A stretch of DNA of 64,000 nt from Rhizophagus clarus (GCA_015698045.1 BLAL01000276.1:1-64000); one strand, 5' to 3'. Shown: positions 24,821-37,320, counted from the first letter of the stretch. The notes: a model not told the origin generated them from the letters alone. Numbers and translations: made by a program.

Positions 24821-26633
24821 CTAATCATCATAAAACAAGTCATCATACAACATCATTAATGTATCATCACCTCTGAGAATTACATCTGTTTCCTCCTCCT
24901 CTTCAAAAGAGCCTGTTTTTGGGATTTCCGGAACTTCTTTCCTCAATATCTCCTGCGCGTCATGTATAGTAAAACCTCCTTTTTTTCGAATAAATCCTAA
25001 TAAAGTATTAATTCGAATTTTATCTAACTGAATAGATTTCAAATTATATAAATTGGTTTAAATAACAGCCATATACCTTAAATTTCCAATATCGTCATTC
25101 TAGAGGTTTTTTCCCGCACTCTACGTTAGGGTAGCTAGGATTCAATACTATATCGCATATCACTGACGTATAAATATAGATATTCTGAAATGACTCGTTA
25201 GTATCAGATATTGCAGGAAATGCGAGTTTTGTTATATTTTCGATTATATTATCGTTATCATCATATAACTTATTATAACACTCTTTAACTTGTGGTAAAT
25301 TTTTCCAGCTCATTATATCTTGCGGGCTTTTTCGTTTATTACCACTTATTGATTGTAGACCAAATTTCTTAAAAATAGCGCTTTTCACTGCTGCAACGTG
25401 TACTCCTCTCATATCTTTCATTTTTCGCATGAGCTATAAAAGAAAATAAAAAATCCATAATGATAATCGAAAAATTTAAATTAAACACAACAATTATGAT
25501 TACGATTATTAATGATAATCACCATAGAATGATGGTGTCCTGAAAATGCATTCATCCACTCTCTATAGCCTACTTCACGAAGATAATCAGGATGATGTTG
25601 ATTTAGCCAATTTTCGAGCTCCAACTTAAAATTTTCAAAGGTAGGCCACATATTGTCCGGAAAGGATTTATTGCACACCGAGTTATAACCTTCCTATATT
25701 AGTGTGTGATAATAAATAATTGCAATTATGTTGTGATTTGGTGACAGATGGTATAAGAGAGAATAGCACCAGGTTTTCGTTAGAAACTTACATTGAAGAC
25801 CTTTTCGCTTAGGTCAATTTTTTTCTTTTTCTCATTTTGCAACTTAATCTGGTTCTGGATCCTTCTAACTTTCTCAAGCATCTTTTTATGTAATTCATAT
25901 AGAGCTCGTATTTGCCTACCTTGTTTTATAAGCATGTCCTCGCAACTTTTTCTGCTTTTAGGAGGTTGGACATTGATCTCCGGTGTTTCTTCTGCAGTTG
26001 TAGTTAACGAGCTTCTTCCATGCTCAACAGCTGGCATGGTTGGCCTACTGCGCCGTACATTTTCTCTATTTGTTTCCAGTACAAGCGTTCCAGAATGTTC
26101 ATCATCAGCTAACGTTAATGTATTAACCCAGTAAATTGTATTAGGTGTAATAGATGTAAACTGAAATGAAATGTCAACAATTTTCGAGTCTGGAAATTAT
26201 CACTTACTTTGCTTTGATTGTCTGCCGTATGTTTTGAGTTGTTTAGAAATATATTCCTTTATCCTTCGAGTGTTATCTAAAAAATAAATGATTGATTATG
26301 AAAGGTTTATTAACATAATATCTAATAAATCATAATAAATATATATGGATCATTACCTTCTGCTAGTGATGTAGTTTGCGAAGATTCTGCTACTACTTCC
26401 ATTTCTTCTTGATCACTATCTGATCCCTGGTTACTAGTATCTGATTTTTTGGCTGTCTCTTTAGCTTGTGAACTAATAGTATCTGATTCTTTAGCAGGCT
26501 CTTTAGCTTGCGAAGTATCTTTCCACTTTACGATTTTTCTTGGGCCTTCTTGTTCATTATTATATTCGTTATTTGATTCCTGAGACTGTTTATCTTTGTT
26601 AGCTCTAGTGAAATATTTTCATTTTTTTGGCAT
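24821..26633 (-). pseudogene. Accessory multi-exon gene of the Plavaka-like element
   Basis: Minus-strand exons: 26633-26357, 26276-26208, 26160-25792, 25693-25523, 25433-25077 and 25027-24821. It begins MPKK. An acidic Ser/Lys-rich N-terminus follows, with KESDT(I/S)S repeats, then a helical block with DNTRRIKEYISKQLKTYG. Exon 3 ends in a coiled-coil-like stretch (IRALYELHKKMLEKVRRIQ). Next are a conserved-looking middle (MWPTFENFKLELENWLNQHH, GYREWMNAFSGHH, MKDMRGVHVAAVKSAIFKKF) and an acidic tail (EEEEETDVILRGDD). TGA interrupts the frame at codon 5 (26619-26621) and at 25095-25097, and the exon 2 to 3 join is out of frame. I recognise no family. By position it is the second gene of the transposon, possibly a TnpA-like DNA-binding helper or a cargo gene. 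Confidence 0.55.
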
Positions 26634-26859
26634 TTTTTTAAAAAAGGTTTGAAACAAATTAGTAAAAAAAGAAAGATATAAATGGTTAGACTAAAGAAGA
26701 GCGAAGAAAAATTTAGTATAAAGTGGAAAAAGGAGCGAACGAAAAAAGATTGAAGAAGATTTGAATGTAAAATCAGAGATAAAAAAAGTTTAAAAAAAAG
26801 GTTGGAAAAGTATCCTATATATAAACTTTTCTAAAGTTTGATAAACTATTTCCCTATAA

Positions 26860-27295
26860 AAAGTAATTGTACATTTTTTGTACAGGTTTTGTACAACTTT
26901 GTACAGAATATGTACGGAATTTGTAGTGGTGTATACTTTATGATGACCTTTTATATATATTTATTAAGAGAATTGTACGGAATTCGTCTGAATTTGTACA
27001 GAATTTAATTTTGTACAGAATTTGTTATACGGAATTTGTACAGAAATTATCTGAATTTTAATTTATATAATATATAATTTTGTACAGAATTTGTACAGAA
27101 TTTATCCGAATGTATATAATATATAATTTTGTACAGAATTTGTACAGAATTTATCCGAATGTATATAATATATAATTTTGTACAGAATTTGTACAGAATT
27201 TATCCGAATGTATATAATATATAATTTTTGTACAGAATTTGTACAGAATTTATCCAAATGTATATAATATATAATTTTGTATAGAATTCATTGGG
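26860..27295. repeat. TGTACAGAATTTGTACAGA tandem repeats, left side
   Basis: A unit of about 50 bp (TTTTGTACAGAATTTGTACA, then GAATTTATCCGAATGTATAT and AATATATAA) occurs four to five times at 27060-27290. More diverged TGTAC motifs run back to 26860. It is the left subterminal zone of the 6.39-kb element. Confidence 0.75.
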
Positions 27296-27699
27296 AATGT
27301 TATATCAGTTCAGATCTGCGACAATCTGCATTTTTATTTTTTGAAGATTTTTTTATAAAAATTCTGATAATCTCTAAAATTGCAGATTTTAAAACATTTC
27401 GTACAAAAATCTTGAGATCTCCCATTTTTCTCTTTTATTTACACAAACTTTTTTTTTTTATTTCAACAAACTTTGCACTTCCTATTTATCTAAACACTTA
27501 AATTTTTTTTCACAGTGCTTTAAAAAATAATCTTTTTTAATACTTTTTAAAGAAATGATTTTTTTCAACTTCTTTAATTTAAAGAAATAATCTGTTAAAG
27601 TATTAAAAAAAAATTGAAATTTTTTTTAAGCTTCGAAACTTTGCAGGAACATCAGATTAAAAAAGTTTTTTTTGTAAAACTTTTCTCCTACCTATTTTT

Positions 27700-30600
27700 G
27701 CAGGTTCTTTTGGATATTAAAAGTATTTTTTAATATTATTATTTAACGAGCATTGACTAACACTCATTTTTCCTTTTTTTTGTAGGTCCAGAACACTGAA
27801 GGTATGGGTTCTGGACTCAATTTCGAAGTTAACCTTCGAAAAAAATTTTTTTTTTTATTAGTTTACTTTAACGAGCATTAGCTAACGCTCGTTTTATATT
27901 TTGTAAGTCCAAAGAGCTGAAGGCTTTACAATTCCACCAATTTCGAAGGCAAACTTCAAAAAATAATTTTTCATTAATTATTTAACGAACTTTATTAATG
28001 TTCGTTTTTATCTTTCTAAGTCTAGAACACTAAAGGTACGAGTTCTGGACTATTTCTAAGGTTACCTTCAAAAAAAATGATTATTTAACGAACATTCAAT
28101 TTTAATTTTTTTAGGTCCGGAAGCTGAGGTACAGCTCTGGACTTTTTTTTATTTTAATTTAATGAACGTTAATATTAGCGTTCAATTTCAATTTTTTTTA
28201 GGTCCGAAAGCCAAAGTACAGCTCTGGACTTTTTTTTATTTTAATTTAACGAACGTTAATATTAACGTTCGATTTTAATTTTTTTTAGTTCCGGAAGTCT
28301 ATTTCGAGGTGGACCACTAAGTAAAAAAAAAAATTATTTTTTTTTTTGTATTTTAGCGAAACGTTAGTAACGTTTCATTTTTCTTCTTTTTTTTAGGTCT
28401 GGAATTCCATTTCGAGGAGGACTATTAAGTAAAAAAAAAAATTTTTTTATTTTAATTTCAACGAACGTTAACTAACGTTCGTTTTCTTTCTTTTTTTAGA
28501 TCTGGAACTTTTTAGAGGCAGACCGGTATTTCGAAGGTATAATATCTTCAAAATTTTTTTTTTTTTGTTTTATTTAAAACGAACGTTACTAATGTTCATT
28601 TTTTTTTGTATTTTTTAGGTCCGGAACTCTATTTCGAGGCGGACCATTTTTTTTTGTATTTTAGCGAAATGTTAGCAGCGTTTCGTTTTTCTTCTTTTTT
28701 TAGGTCTGGAACTCCTTTAGAGGCAGACTATGATATTTCGAAGGTAAAATATCTTTGAAATTTTTATTTTTTTTTTGTTTTATTTAAACGAATGTTACTA
28801 ATGTTCGTTTTTTTTTTATATTTTTTAGGTCCGGAACTCTTTAGAGGTGGACCGATATTTCAAAGGTATAATATCTTCGAAATTTTATTTCTTTTTTATG
28901 TTTTATTTAAAATGAACGATACTAATGTTCATTTTTTTTTGTATTTTTTAGGTCCAGAACTCTTTAGAGGCGGACCGGTATTTCGAAAGTATAATATCTT
29001 TGAAATTTTATTTTTTTTTATGTTTTATTTAAAACGAACGTTACTAATGTTCATTTTTTTTGTATTTTTTAGGTCCAGAACTCTTTAGAGGCAGACCGGT
29101 ATTTCGAAGGCATAATATCTTCGAAATTTTATTTTTTTTTTTGTTTTATTTAGACGAACGTTACTAATGTTCATTTTTTTTTTTTGTTTTTTTTAGGTCT
29201 GGAACTCTTTAGAGGTGGACCGGTATTTCGAAGGTATAATATCTTCGAAATTTATTTTTTTTTTGTTTTATTTAAAACAAACGTTACTAATGTTTTTTTT
29301 GTATTTTTTAGGTCCGGAACTCTATTTCGAGGTGGACCACTAAGTAAAAAAAAAAAATTCATTTTTTTTTTGTGTTTTAGCGAAACGTTAGTAACATTTC
29401 GTTTTTTCTTCCTTTTTTTTAGGTCCAGAACTCCATAGGAGGACCATTAAGTAAAAAAAAAAAATTTTTTTTACTTTAATTTCAACGAACGTTAGTTAAC
29501 ATTCGTTTTCTTTCTTTTTTAGGTCCAGAACTCCATTTCGAGGCGGACTATGATATTTCGAAGGTAAAATATCTTCGAAATTTTTATTTTTTTTTTTGTT
29601 TTATTTAAACAAACGTTACTAATGTTTGTTTTTTTTTTATATTTTTTAGGTCTGGAACTCTTTAGAGGCGGACTATGATATTTCGAAGGTATAATATCTT
29701 TGAAATTTTATTTTTTTATATTTTACAAAACGAAACCAATTAACGTTTCGTTTTATTTTACATTTTTTTTTTAGGTCCAGAACTCGAAGCAGACCAAAGG
29801 TAAAAAAAAAATATTTATTTTTGTTTCAACGAATGTTAAACTAGCGTTTGTTTTTTTTAGGTCCAAAAGAAGTGGACCGAGTTATTTCGAAGGTAAAAAA
29901 AAACTTCGAAATAATTTTATTTTATATTTTATTTTACGAAACATTACTAATATTTCATTTCGTTTTTTTTTAGGTCCGGAACTCTAATTCGAAGCGGACC
30001 GGTATTTCGAAGGTATAAAGCTTTGAAAAAATTGTTTTTTTTTATTTCAACGAATGTTAACTAACATTCAGTTCTTTTTTTAGGTCCGAAACTCCAATTC
30101 GAAGTGGACTGGGTTATTTCGAAGGTAAAAAAACTTTGAAATTATTTTTTTATATTATTTTACAAAATGTTACTAATATTTCGTTTCGTATTTCTTTTTT
30201 TAGGTCAGAATTCACTTTCGAAGCAGACCATGATATTCGAAGGTAATATAATATCTTCGAAAAATTTTAACTTTATTTATTTTAATGAACATTACTAATG
30301 TTCGTTTTTTTATTTTTTTTAAGTCCGGAACTTCCTCTCGCAGCGGGCTATGATATTCGAAGATAATATAATATCTTCGAAATATTTTAACTTATTTAAA
30401 TTTAACGAATGTTACTAATGTTCATTTTTTTTATTTTTTTTTGGTCTGGACTCTCTTTCGCAGCGGACTATAAAGGTAATATAATAACTTAGGAAAAATT
30501 TTATATTTTTTTAACGAACATTATTAACATGCGTTTTGTATTCTTTTTTTTAGGTCTGGATCTTCCAATTCGAAGCGGACCAGGGTATTTCGAAGGTATA

Positions 30601-30905
30601 AAGCTTCGAAATGACTTTTTTTATTTTATTTTTATTTCAACGAATATTAATTAACGTTCGTTTTCAGTTTTTAGATGGAACCCCATTTTGAGGTAGACCA
30701 GGTATTCTGAAAATAAAAAAAAATTTTTCTCATTTTTATTAACGAAACGTTAATTAACGTTTTGATTCTTTTTTTTTTGTAGATTTGCAGCTTTCAGATA
30801 CGGTATTTATTTCGAAAATTATAAGTTTTTTATTTTTGTTTTTTTTTTAAAAAACGAAATTTTAATTAATGTTCATTTTTTATTTTATAGGTTCATGGAT
30901 TTCTG
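27700..30905 (+). repeat. About 29 palindromic units of roughly 110 bp with splice-like borders
   Basis: Each unit has three inverted repeats. One is AACGAACGTTA-xx-TAATGTTCGTT. The second is GTCCGGAACTC...GAGGCGGACC. The third is TTTCGAAGGTATAATATCTTCGAAA (written as TTTCGAAG / CTTCGAAA arms). A T-rich tract ending TTTTTTAG precedes nearly every GTCC core, and an AAG-GTATAA or AA-GTAAAA sequence follows it, which resembles a 3' then a 5' splice site. Cores are about 25-40 bp. Units occur at about 27786, 27908, 28018, 28114, 28199, 28287, 28396, 28497, 28616, 28702, 28827, 28951, 29071, 29194, 29309, 29421, 29520, 29648, 29773, 29860, 29970, 30082, 30203, 30320, 30443, 30552, 30667, 30779 and 30888. 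The first six have shorter cores. Either a satellite of hairpins or a micro-exon gene or ncRNA. Confidence 0.85.
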
Positions 30906-31170
30906 GAAGCTTCCTGAAACATAATTTTGAAGTAAGGAGGGATAGTATTTTCGCATTTTGTTGTTTTATTGGATCGAAGAAGTTAAAAGTTGTTTATTGG
31001 AATCGAACCAACTGAAACAATGTCCAAACCATTAACAACATGATTTTGCAGTATAAAAGTAAAGAAAGAAAGAAAGGAAGGGAACTTTAGTTTATTGCAT
31101 TTAGTAAAATAGTGTAGATTAGTTAATGCACTTTTAAATTTGTAAATATTTTTTTTTTAATGAAATAAAT
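30880..31170 (+). other. Possible terminal exon / 3' end of the array transcript
   Basis: After the last T-rich AG (about 30889) the unit pattern ends. A GC-richer, non-repetitive stretch of about 230 bp starts GGTTCATGGATTTCTGGAAG. It is followed by AATGAAATAAATT (31159-31171), which includes an AATAAA-like poly(A) signal. This suits a last exon and polyadenylation site of a plus-strand transcript running through the array. No long open frame is present. Confidence 0.35.
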
Positions 31171-31171
31171 T

Positions 31172-32700
31172 AATTGATATTAGTTAACATTATGCGAAAT
31201 TTTTCTGTGACGCATATTGGCATGTCCTCAGATTAGTGCAGAAATGTACTTTGCAGAACTGCGCAGATCTGTAGACCAAAATTTTTCCCAATGGCCAGTA
31301 CAGAAGTGCCTAATTCGTAATTGATAAATTGATATGCTCTAATCGGTTTGCACCTTCATGTATGATAATTACAGTCTGTGGCAATTCATAACATACTAGT
31401 ACAGAAGTAACCTAATTTGCAATTGAAATTAATATATAATACTAATCGGTTACATTTTAATTGGATCTTAATTGGATCTTAATTGAATACCGTAGTCGGT
31501 ATTAAATAATAATTAAATGTAATTAATGGTGGTGTTGTTTTGGTTATAATGTAATCCTTTTTTTAATTACTTAAAAGTGTTTTTTGAAAGGGATATCAAT
31601 TTTAATAAAAAATTATAATTTTTGCATACAATTGTATTTGCATACAATGTTTATCGTCTATTATAATAACAAATACCTATATTGTGTAATATATACATTG
31701 TATAAGAATATAGCATCTGACAGTAAATTGGTAAGACAAAAACATGTATACTATTGCAAAAACGTATAAGGGTGTGAAATATACACAAGTGATAAATAAC
31801 ATTATGGCCCGCATTATTATAATTTTAGCCAGATTAATTTATTTATTATCAGTATATGGTATCACATAGGCCATGTGATTTGCCGATCATTTACTTTATT
31901 AAATTTGTAATCAGGTACATCATTATGCTAAAAATAGCTAAACACGAATTATAAATAAACAATACTTTTGAAAAAATATCGTACGACCTTTTCTTGTTAA
32001 CTCTTTCTTTTTTACATTTTTATCTCAAAATACATAATATTACAGATTTACAGGTATTTTAAAACAATATTTTTTTTTATTTGTACTAATTTTTATTTTT
32101 AATATTTTTAACTATATTTTTTCTTGTAATTGTTTTTATTTATTTTTTTACTATTATTTATTTATATATTACTATATTTCTTTTCTTATTACTAACTGCT
32201 TTTTTACTTTTTTATGTTACTTTCTTTTTTATTATTTACTCTTTACTTTTTTTACGTGTTACTTTTTCATGTATTATCTTTTTTTACGTATTACTAATAT
32301 ACTAACTACATCTATTTAATATACTAACTTTTCTAACTGCTTTTTTTACTTTACTTTTATTTTTTTGCATCACTAATATACTAACTATATTTAATTAATA
32401 TACTAACTTTTTTTTACTTCTTACATTATATCTCTTTAGCATATTAACCTTTATCTTTTTTTTATTCTATGCCTTAAACTCAGCATGAATTAATATTCTA
32501 ACATCTTCATATTCTTATATTTTTAAATGCAAGATAAATTATTGGGTAATGAATCCTTTATTACATTTACTTTTTCTGTTATAAGTTTTGTATTCATATA
32601 TATTGTATATAATAAAATTTACAAATTATAATAAAATGAATTATAATATTGGTTAGCATTACATTAAATTTGAATTATAATTTTGGCTAATATTACAATT
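31172..32700. other. AT-rich interior of the 6.39-kb element
   Basis: There is no gene. Repetitive TACTAATATACTAACT and TTTTTTACT-type pyrimidine sequence fills 32070-32480. A short open frame at 31584-31769 has no recognisable features. Confidence 0.5.
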
Positions 32701-33240
32701 GTAATTTGATAAAATTTGTATATATTCTGTATAAAACCCGTACAAAATTTGTATAAGACCTGTACAAAATTCATATATATTTATATAAACCTGTACAAAA
32801 TTCGTATATATTTATGCAAACCTGTACAAAATTTGTATATATTCTGTATAAAACCTGTACAAATATGTATATATTCTGTATAAAACCCGTACAAAATTTG
32901 TATATATTCTGTATAAAACCTGTACAAAATTCATATATATTTATGTAAACCCGTACAAAATTTGTATATATTCTGTATAAAACCTGTACAAAATTTGTAT
33001 ATATTCTGTATAAAACCCGTACAAAATTTGTACAAAATATGTATATATTCTGTATAAAACCTGGTTATAATGTGGTTATAATCTGTACAATTAGCATTAT
33101 CCAGAATTTGTACAAGTACGGAATATTTCATAATTCGGTACATTTTCTGTCACTAATTGTACAGAATTTGTACAGATTTTGTACAGTATTTGTACAATAA
33201 TATTTTCTGGACAAATTCTGGATTTTCAATTTTTTACTGG
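32700..33240. repeat. CCTGTACAAAATTTGTATAT repeats, right side
   Basis: The unit (TATATTCTGTATAAAACC(T/C)G followed by TACAAAATT(T/C)(G/A)TATA) is repeated about eight to nine times, ending in TGTACAGAATTTGTACAG-like motifs. In reverse orientation it resembles the repeats at 26860-27295, as expected for the opposite subterminal zone of one element. Confidence 0.75.
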
Positions 33241-33259
33241 GTTTAGATCAGTAAAACTT

Positions 33260-33750
33260 GATGCGACACGTAAATAATTATAATGCTTACTAATTAAATT
33301 ATTATAGTGATGCATTATTAATTGTAATGCATAATTAAAATATTATAATGATGCATATTAGTTAATTGTACTCAAAATTAAATGGATTAAACAAGGGATA
33401 ATGACGTATATTAGTTAATTGTACTCTAAAATTAAATAAATTCGAGGGATAACAATATATATTAGTTAATTGTAAATAAATTCGAGGGATAACGATGCTT
33501 TTTAATTATTTGTAAATAAATTCGAGGGATACGGTAACAATGCACATTAGTTAACTGAAGATAACCAATCATAGTAATAAATGGTATCGATCTCTTTTAA
33601 TTACTCAAAATTAAATAAATTATTTGAAAATTTAACAATACAAAACAATACAATTAATCAAGATATAATGATGCATATTTAATTGTTGTACTCAAAAATT
33701 AAATAGATCAACAATACAATTAAGAAAAGTCTAAAAATATCTGTATTGTT
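33260..33750. repeat. Degenerate repeats around AATTCGAGGGATAACGATG
   Basis: A unit of about 50-60 bp (AAATAAATTCGAGGGATAAC, then (G)ATGCATATTAGTTAATTGTA) is repeated about six times with deletions. It lies between the inner element and the Plavaka transposase and belongs to the outer element. No coding. Confidence 0.6.
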
Positions 33751-34046
33751 TACTAATAAAACTGATCGTCATCTACTACTAGTAAAGCTGAAATAATGAA
33801 ATATATATATTACATCATTTTTTGATTTTGTTCAGGCAATATATTCCATTTTTACTAGTTTTGTTCAGGCAACAAATTCACTTTCATAAAATTTGGTTCT
33901 GTTCACTATCGCTAAAATCACTCAAAATAACCTATAAATATTCATATTGTTCATATACTTTTTCGTCAACTTATGCATTAAAATGACATATTTCGGACAA
34001 GTATCAATATATTGACGAAGATGAAAAAGTAACTTTTCAATCAAAC

Positions 34047-36797
34047 ATGCCACACAAAAAACCTGATCTCTGGGATGATGATGATAAAGAAGTATCAAAA
34101 ATGCCATATCATGAAGAATCTGGTCTCTGGGATGATGATCTTTCAATGAAAGATGACAAATCTGAATCGAAAATAACATTAGAACAACCTGTAGAATCTT
34201 ATGAAAATTTACAAATTTCTGAAGAGTCGGATAAGAAAAGTGGGGAATTTGATGACAATGATGAGTCAGATGAGGAAAGTGGTGAATTTGATGATGACGA
34301 TAATAAGGATAATGAAGTTGACTTAACATACTCGTTATCTATCGATGCTGAAGATTTTTGTGGGACCACACTAGATAATGCAATAAGAGACAAAACACAT
34401 CCACTTAACACTGAATGGCCAAATGACATTTATTGTGAATTCATGAAAATTATTATGGAATATCAATTATCTAATTCTTGCGGTGATAGGATAATTAAGT
34501 TAATTAATAAAAGTAGACAAAAGGCCAAAAAAAACCCATTACCAATAAATACTAAGGAAGGTCGTAGATTTCTTGATGTTAACGAATTTCCTTATATGAA
34601 ATTCAAAAAAGTCCTTATCATGAAATTCCAGGATAAAGATTATTCTTTTTATTATCAACTGATAATTCATGGAATTAAAGTTCTGCTTCTTCAATCTGAA
34701 ATGAATGAAGAATTTGTTTTTAAGTATAAAAATCACAATACATTGATTAAGACTTATGGTGAACAATTCAAAAGTAATTGGTGGTATATCACGGAAAATA
34801 AAATTCCTGTCGATAACAAATTATTATGGATAATAATCTACGCTGATTCCACAACTTGTGATCATCTGGGCAAAACTTCTGAACATCCTATATATATTTC
34901 ACTCAGAAATATATCAAATTGGCAGCAAAATAAACCTAACGCTAAAGTACTTGTTGGTTATTTGCCAAAATTGAAAGCAAAAGATAATACTACAAGGAAT
35001 TCTGAGTCTTTCCGAAGATTACAGAGGCTCATTTTTCAGAGATGTCTCCAAATATTATTATCACCGATAATGAATCAAAATGACATGTATTTAGTTGTTC
35101 AAAATAAAATACATCCATTTACACCAAAATTATCAGTTATTCTTGCTGATATGGAGGAAGCAGGAGTATTTACCGCAACATATCTTCCATCAACTTCTAA
35201 ACGATCATGTTATTATTGCTTGATAAATAATGAAGATCTTAATAATATGGCATTATCTCATATTGATTTACGAACTCCAGAAAAGATGAAACTAGCTATT
35301 AGTGAGAATCAAGCAAGTGAATTTTTGATTCATAAGGAGTTTAATTATTTTTGGGATTTTGACGATTTTAATATTTATGAGGCGACTACTCCAGATCATA
35401 TGCATTTACTCGATCTTGGAATAGCAAAGTATCTCATAGAATTTACTCGTGAATTGTTACACTGAAAGGTCAGCAATAGAGCAGTAAAAGATATGGACCA
35501 CAGATTGTGCGCAATCCCACGATATCCAGGCTTAATAATATTAAAAAACGGATTGGAAAATATATCTAAATTTACTGCCAATGATTATCGTAATATAATG
35601 AAAGTGATTATTTTCATTATAGATAATTTATACGATGATTATAAAGAAGGTGGAATATCATATAAGAGACTGTGCAACATTTTTCATAAATATTTGGTAA
35701 TGTATATGAAGTTGCATCAGGAGTCATTTACGGATACCAAGTTAATAGAATTAGAGGTAAATATCGATTATTAATTCTAAACCAAATCTTTAATTAGTAT
35801 TTAATTTTTTTAAAAATTTATTACTACTATTACTAGACGTTAATAACTGAATTCTGTCAAGAATTTGTAACGATATTTGCCAAATATTCTCCAAGTCGCT
35901 GTAAAATACCTAAACTTCACGTGCTTTGTTATCATGTAATTCCGTCAATTCAACTTTATGGTTCGATGAATAGGATGTCAACAGAAACATATGAAACTTT
36001 GCATAAGAAGAGCGTTAAAACTTCATATCAAATGACAAATAAAAGAAATTATGTTCTACAAATGTTAATTACGGTAATGTTATATGATCTGTTTCGTCAT
36101 AATCTATTTTAATCGATTAATTTAAATTTGATACGATAGGTGTGATGTCAATATTTAGCCTTGAAACAAAAAAAACCTATGATAAGGAGATCTAGTGGAT
36201 TTCAAAATCTTTTATGGGAGTTCAAATTTACTGAAATTGAAACAACAGTTTCTAAAATAAAACAAGACACCGATATCCATCATCTGTATAAAGAAGGGTT
36301 TGATAACCTTCATGTTTTGAAGAGTTTTTGACGGAAAATGAGTTAGAATATGATTATGAATCTGGGCATTTTAAAATATATTCTAGTGTAGCTATTGAAT
36401 CAACTGATATTATCCAAACAGCAGAAACCTTTTATGGTAATGAATGGTTCAGTGATGTAGTAGTCTCTTCTGAAGAAACTGCGTGGTATGGAAAGGTATG
36501 ATATGCTTAAAATTTTTTATTAAGATTTTTGTCATGATGATATGTTATTAACTGAATTAAATTTAGGCACTTTTATTATTGGAATTTTCTGCAAAAGGTT
36601 TAAAAGAGCCAGTAAATCTTGCTTTGTTACGATGGTATGAAGAAGTACAAGAAGAAGAGATCATATACGACTGTCCAAGATTATGGCTAACTGATCAATA
36701 TACATGTGTTTACTTAGATTCAGTTAATATATCAGTTCACATTATACTAAGAAATAACTGTGAAAATGAATATTTTGTTAATATGTATATTTTTTAA
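34047..36797 (+). pseudogene. Plavaka-like DNA transposase, nearly full length
   Basis: Exons: 34047-35756, 35837-36073, about 36140-36495 and 36567-36797, all with GT-AG borders. An acidic N-terminus with LWDDD repeats follows an in-frame lead-in (DKYQYIDEDEK) that suggests the true start is further upstream. The core reads YADSTTCDHLGK...HPIYISLRNI, VGYLPKLK, VILADMEEAG and YYCLINNEDL, with TPDHMHLLDLGIAKYL. Exon 2 has KLHVLCYHVIPS...STETYETLHKKS. The C-terminus (NEWFSDVVV...TAWYGKALLLLEF...YFVNMYIF) is the usual closing module of this family. In-frame TGA occurs at 35463-35465 and 36143-36145, and there is a frameshift near 36320. Transposases of this group are DDE/RNase H-fold enzymes related to CACTA. 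It is the likely former driver of the 13-kb unit. Confidence 0.8.
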
Positions 36798-36879
36798 GGT
36801 GTAAAATGAAATTAGATTAATATTTTTAGTATTCATTTGTATATGAGTGCGTTTTATGATTTATTAATGAAATAATAAA

Positions 36880-37320
36880 TAATGGATTTAACTTGATTAT
36901 TTTTGATAATTATCAAATATCGCAAATTATCGTTGAGATTATTTTTGATAATTGTCAATATCACAAATTATCGTCAAGATTATTTTCGATAACTGTCGAC
37001 ATCGCAAATTATCAGTGCGATTATTTTTGATAACTGTTGACATCGCAAATTATCAGTGTGATTATTTTCAATAGCTGTCGACATCGCAAATTATCAGTGC
37101 AATTATTTTTGATAATTGCCAACATCGCAAATCATCGTCAAGATTATTTTTGATAATTGTCAATATCACAAATTATCAGTATGATTATTTTAGAAAAAGT
37201 TAAATATCATTGTATAATTGTGAGATAATTATCGAATATTATCACATTATGTTGACCATCGATTTATAAATACGATATTTATCAATAAAGTGATAATTAT
37301 CGATGTACAGTATATCTTCT
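36880..37320. repeat. Right subterminal repeats of the 13-kb element
   Basis: About seven copies of a unit of roughly 45-55 bp occur: GATTATTTTTGATAA(C/T)TGTC, then (A/G)ACATCGCAAATTATCAGTG. They are followed by GATAATTATCGA-type palindromes up to the terminal repeat. Spacing and number suit transposase binding sites. Confidence 0.75.

Larger units (their letters stand above)
26852..33241. mobile_element. 6.39-kb element with CCC-TATAAAAA type ends, nested
   Basis: The left end is CCCTATAAAAAGTAATTG (26852). The right end in reverse is CCCAGTAAAAAATTG (33241). Both are followed inward by many TGTACAGAATTTGTACAG-like subterminal motifs in opposite orientation. TTT flanks both sides (26849-26851 and 33242-33244), a possible 3-bp target duplication, though TTT is weak evidence in AT-rich DNA. 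No transposase is seen inside, so it would be non-autonomous. It carries the palindromic tandem array at 27700-30900. The end sequence and duplication length match the short elements at 39808-41162. Confidence 0.6.

Noticed and set aside
28792-29438. Open frames of 84-98 codons in the palindromic array
   Set aside because: They read straight through T runs and splice-like borders, giving Phe-rich repeats; they only reflect repetition.
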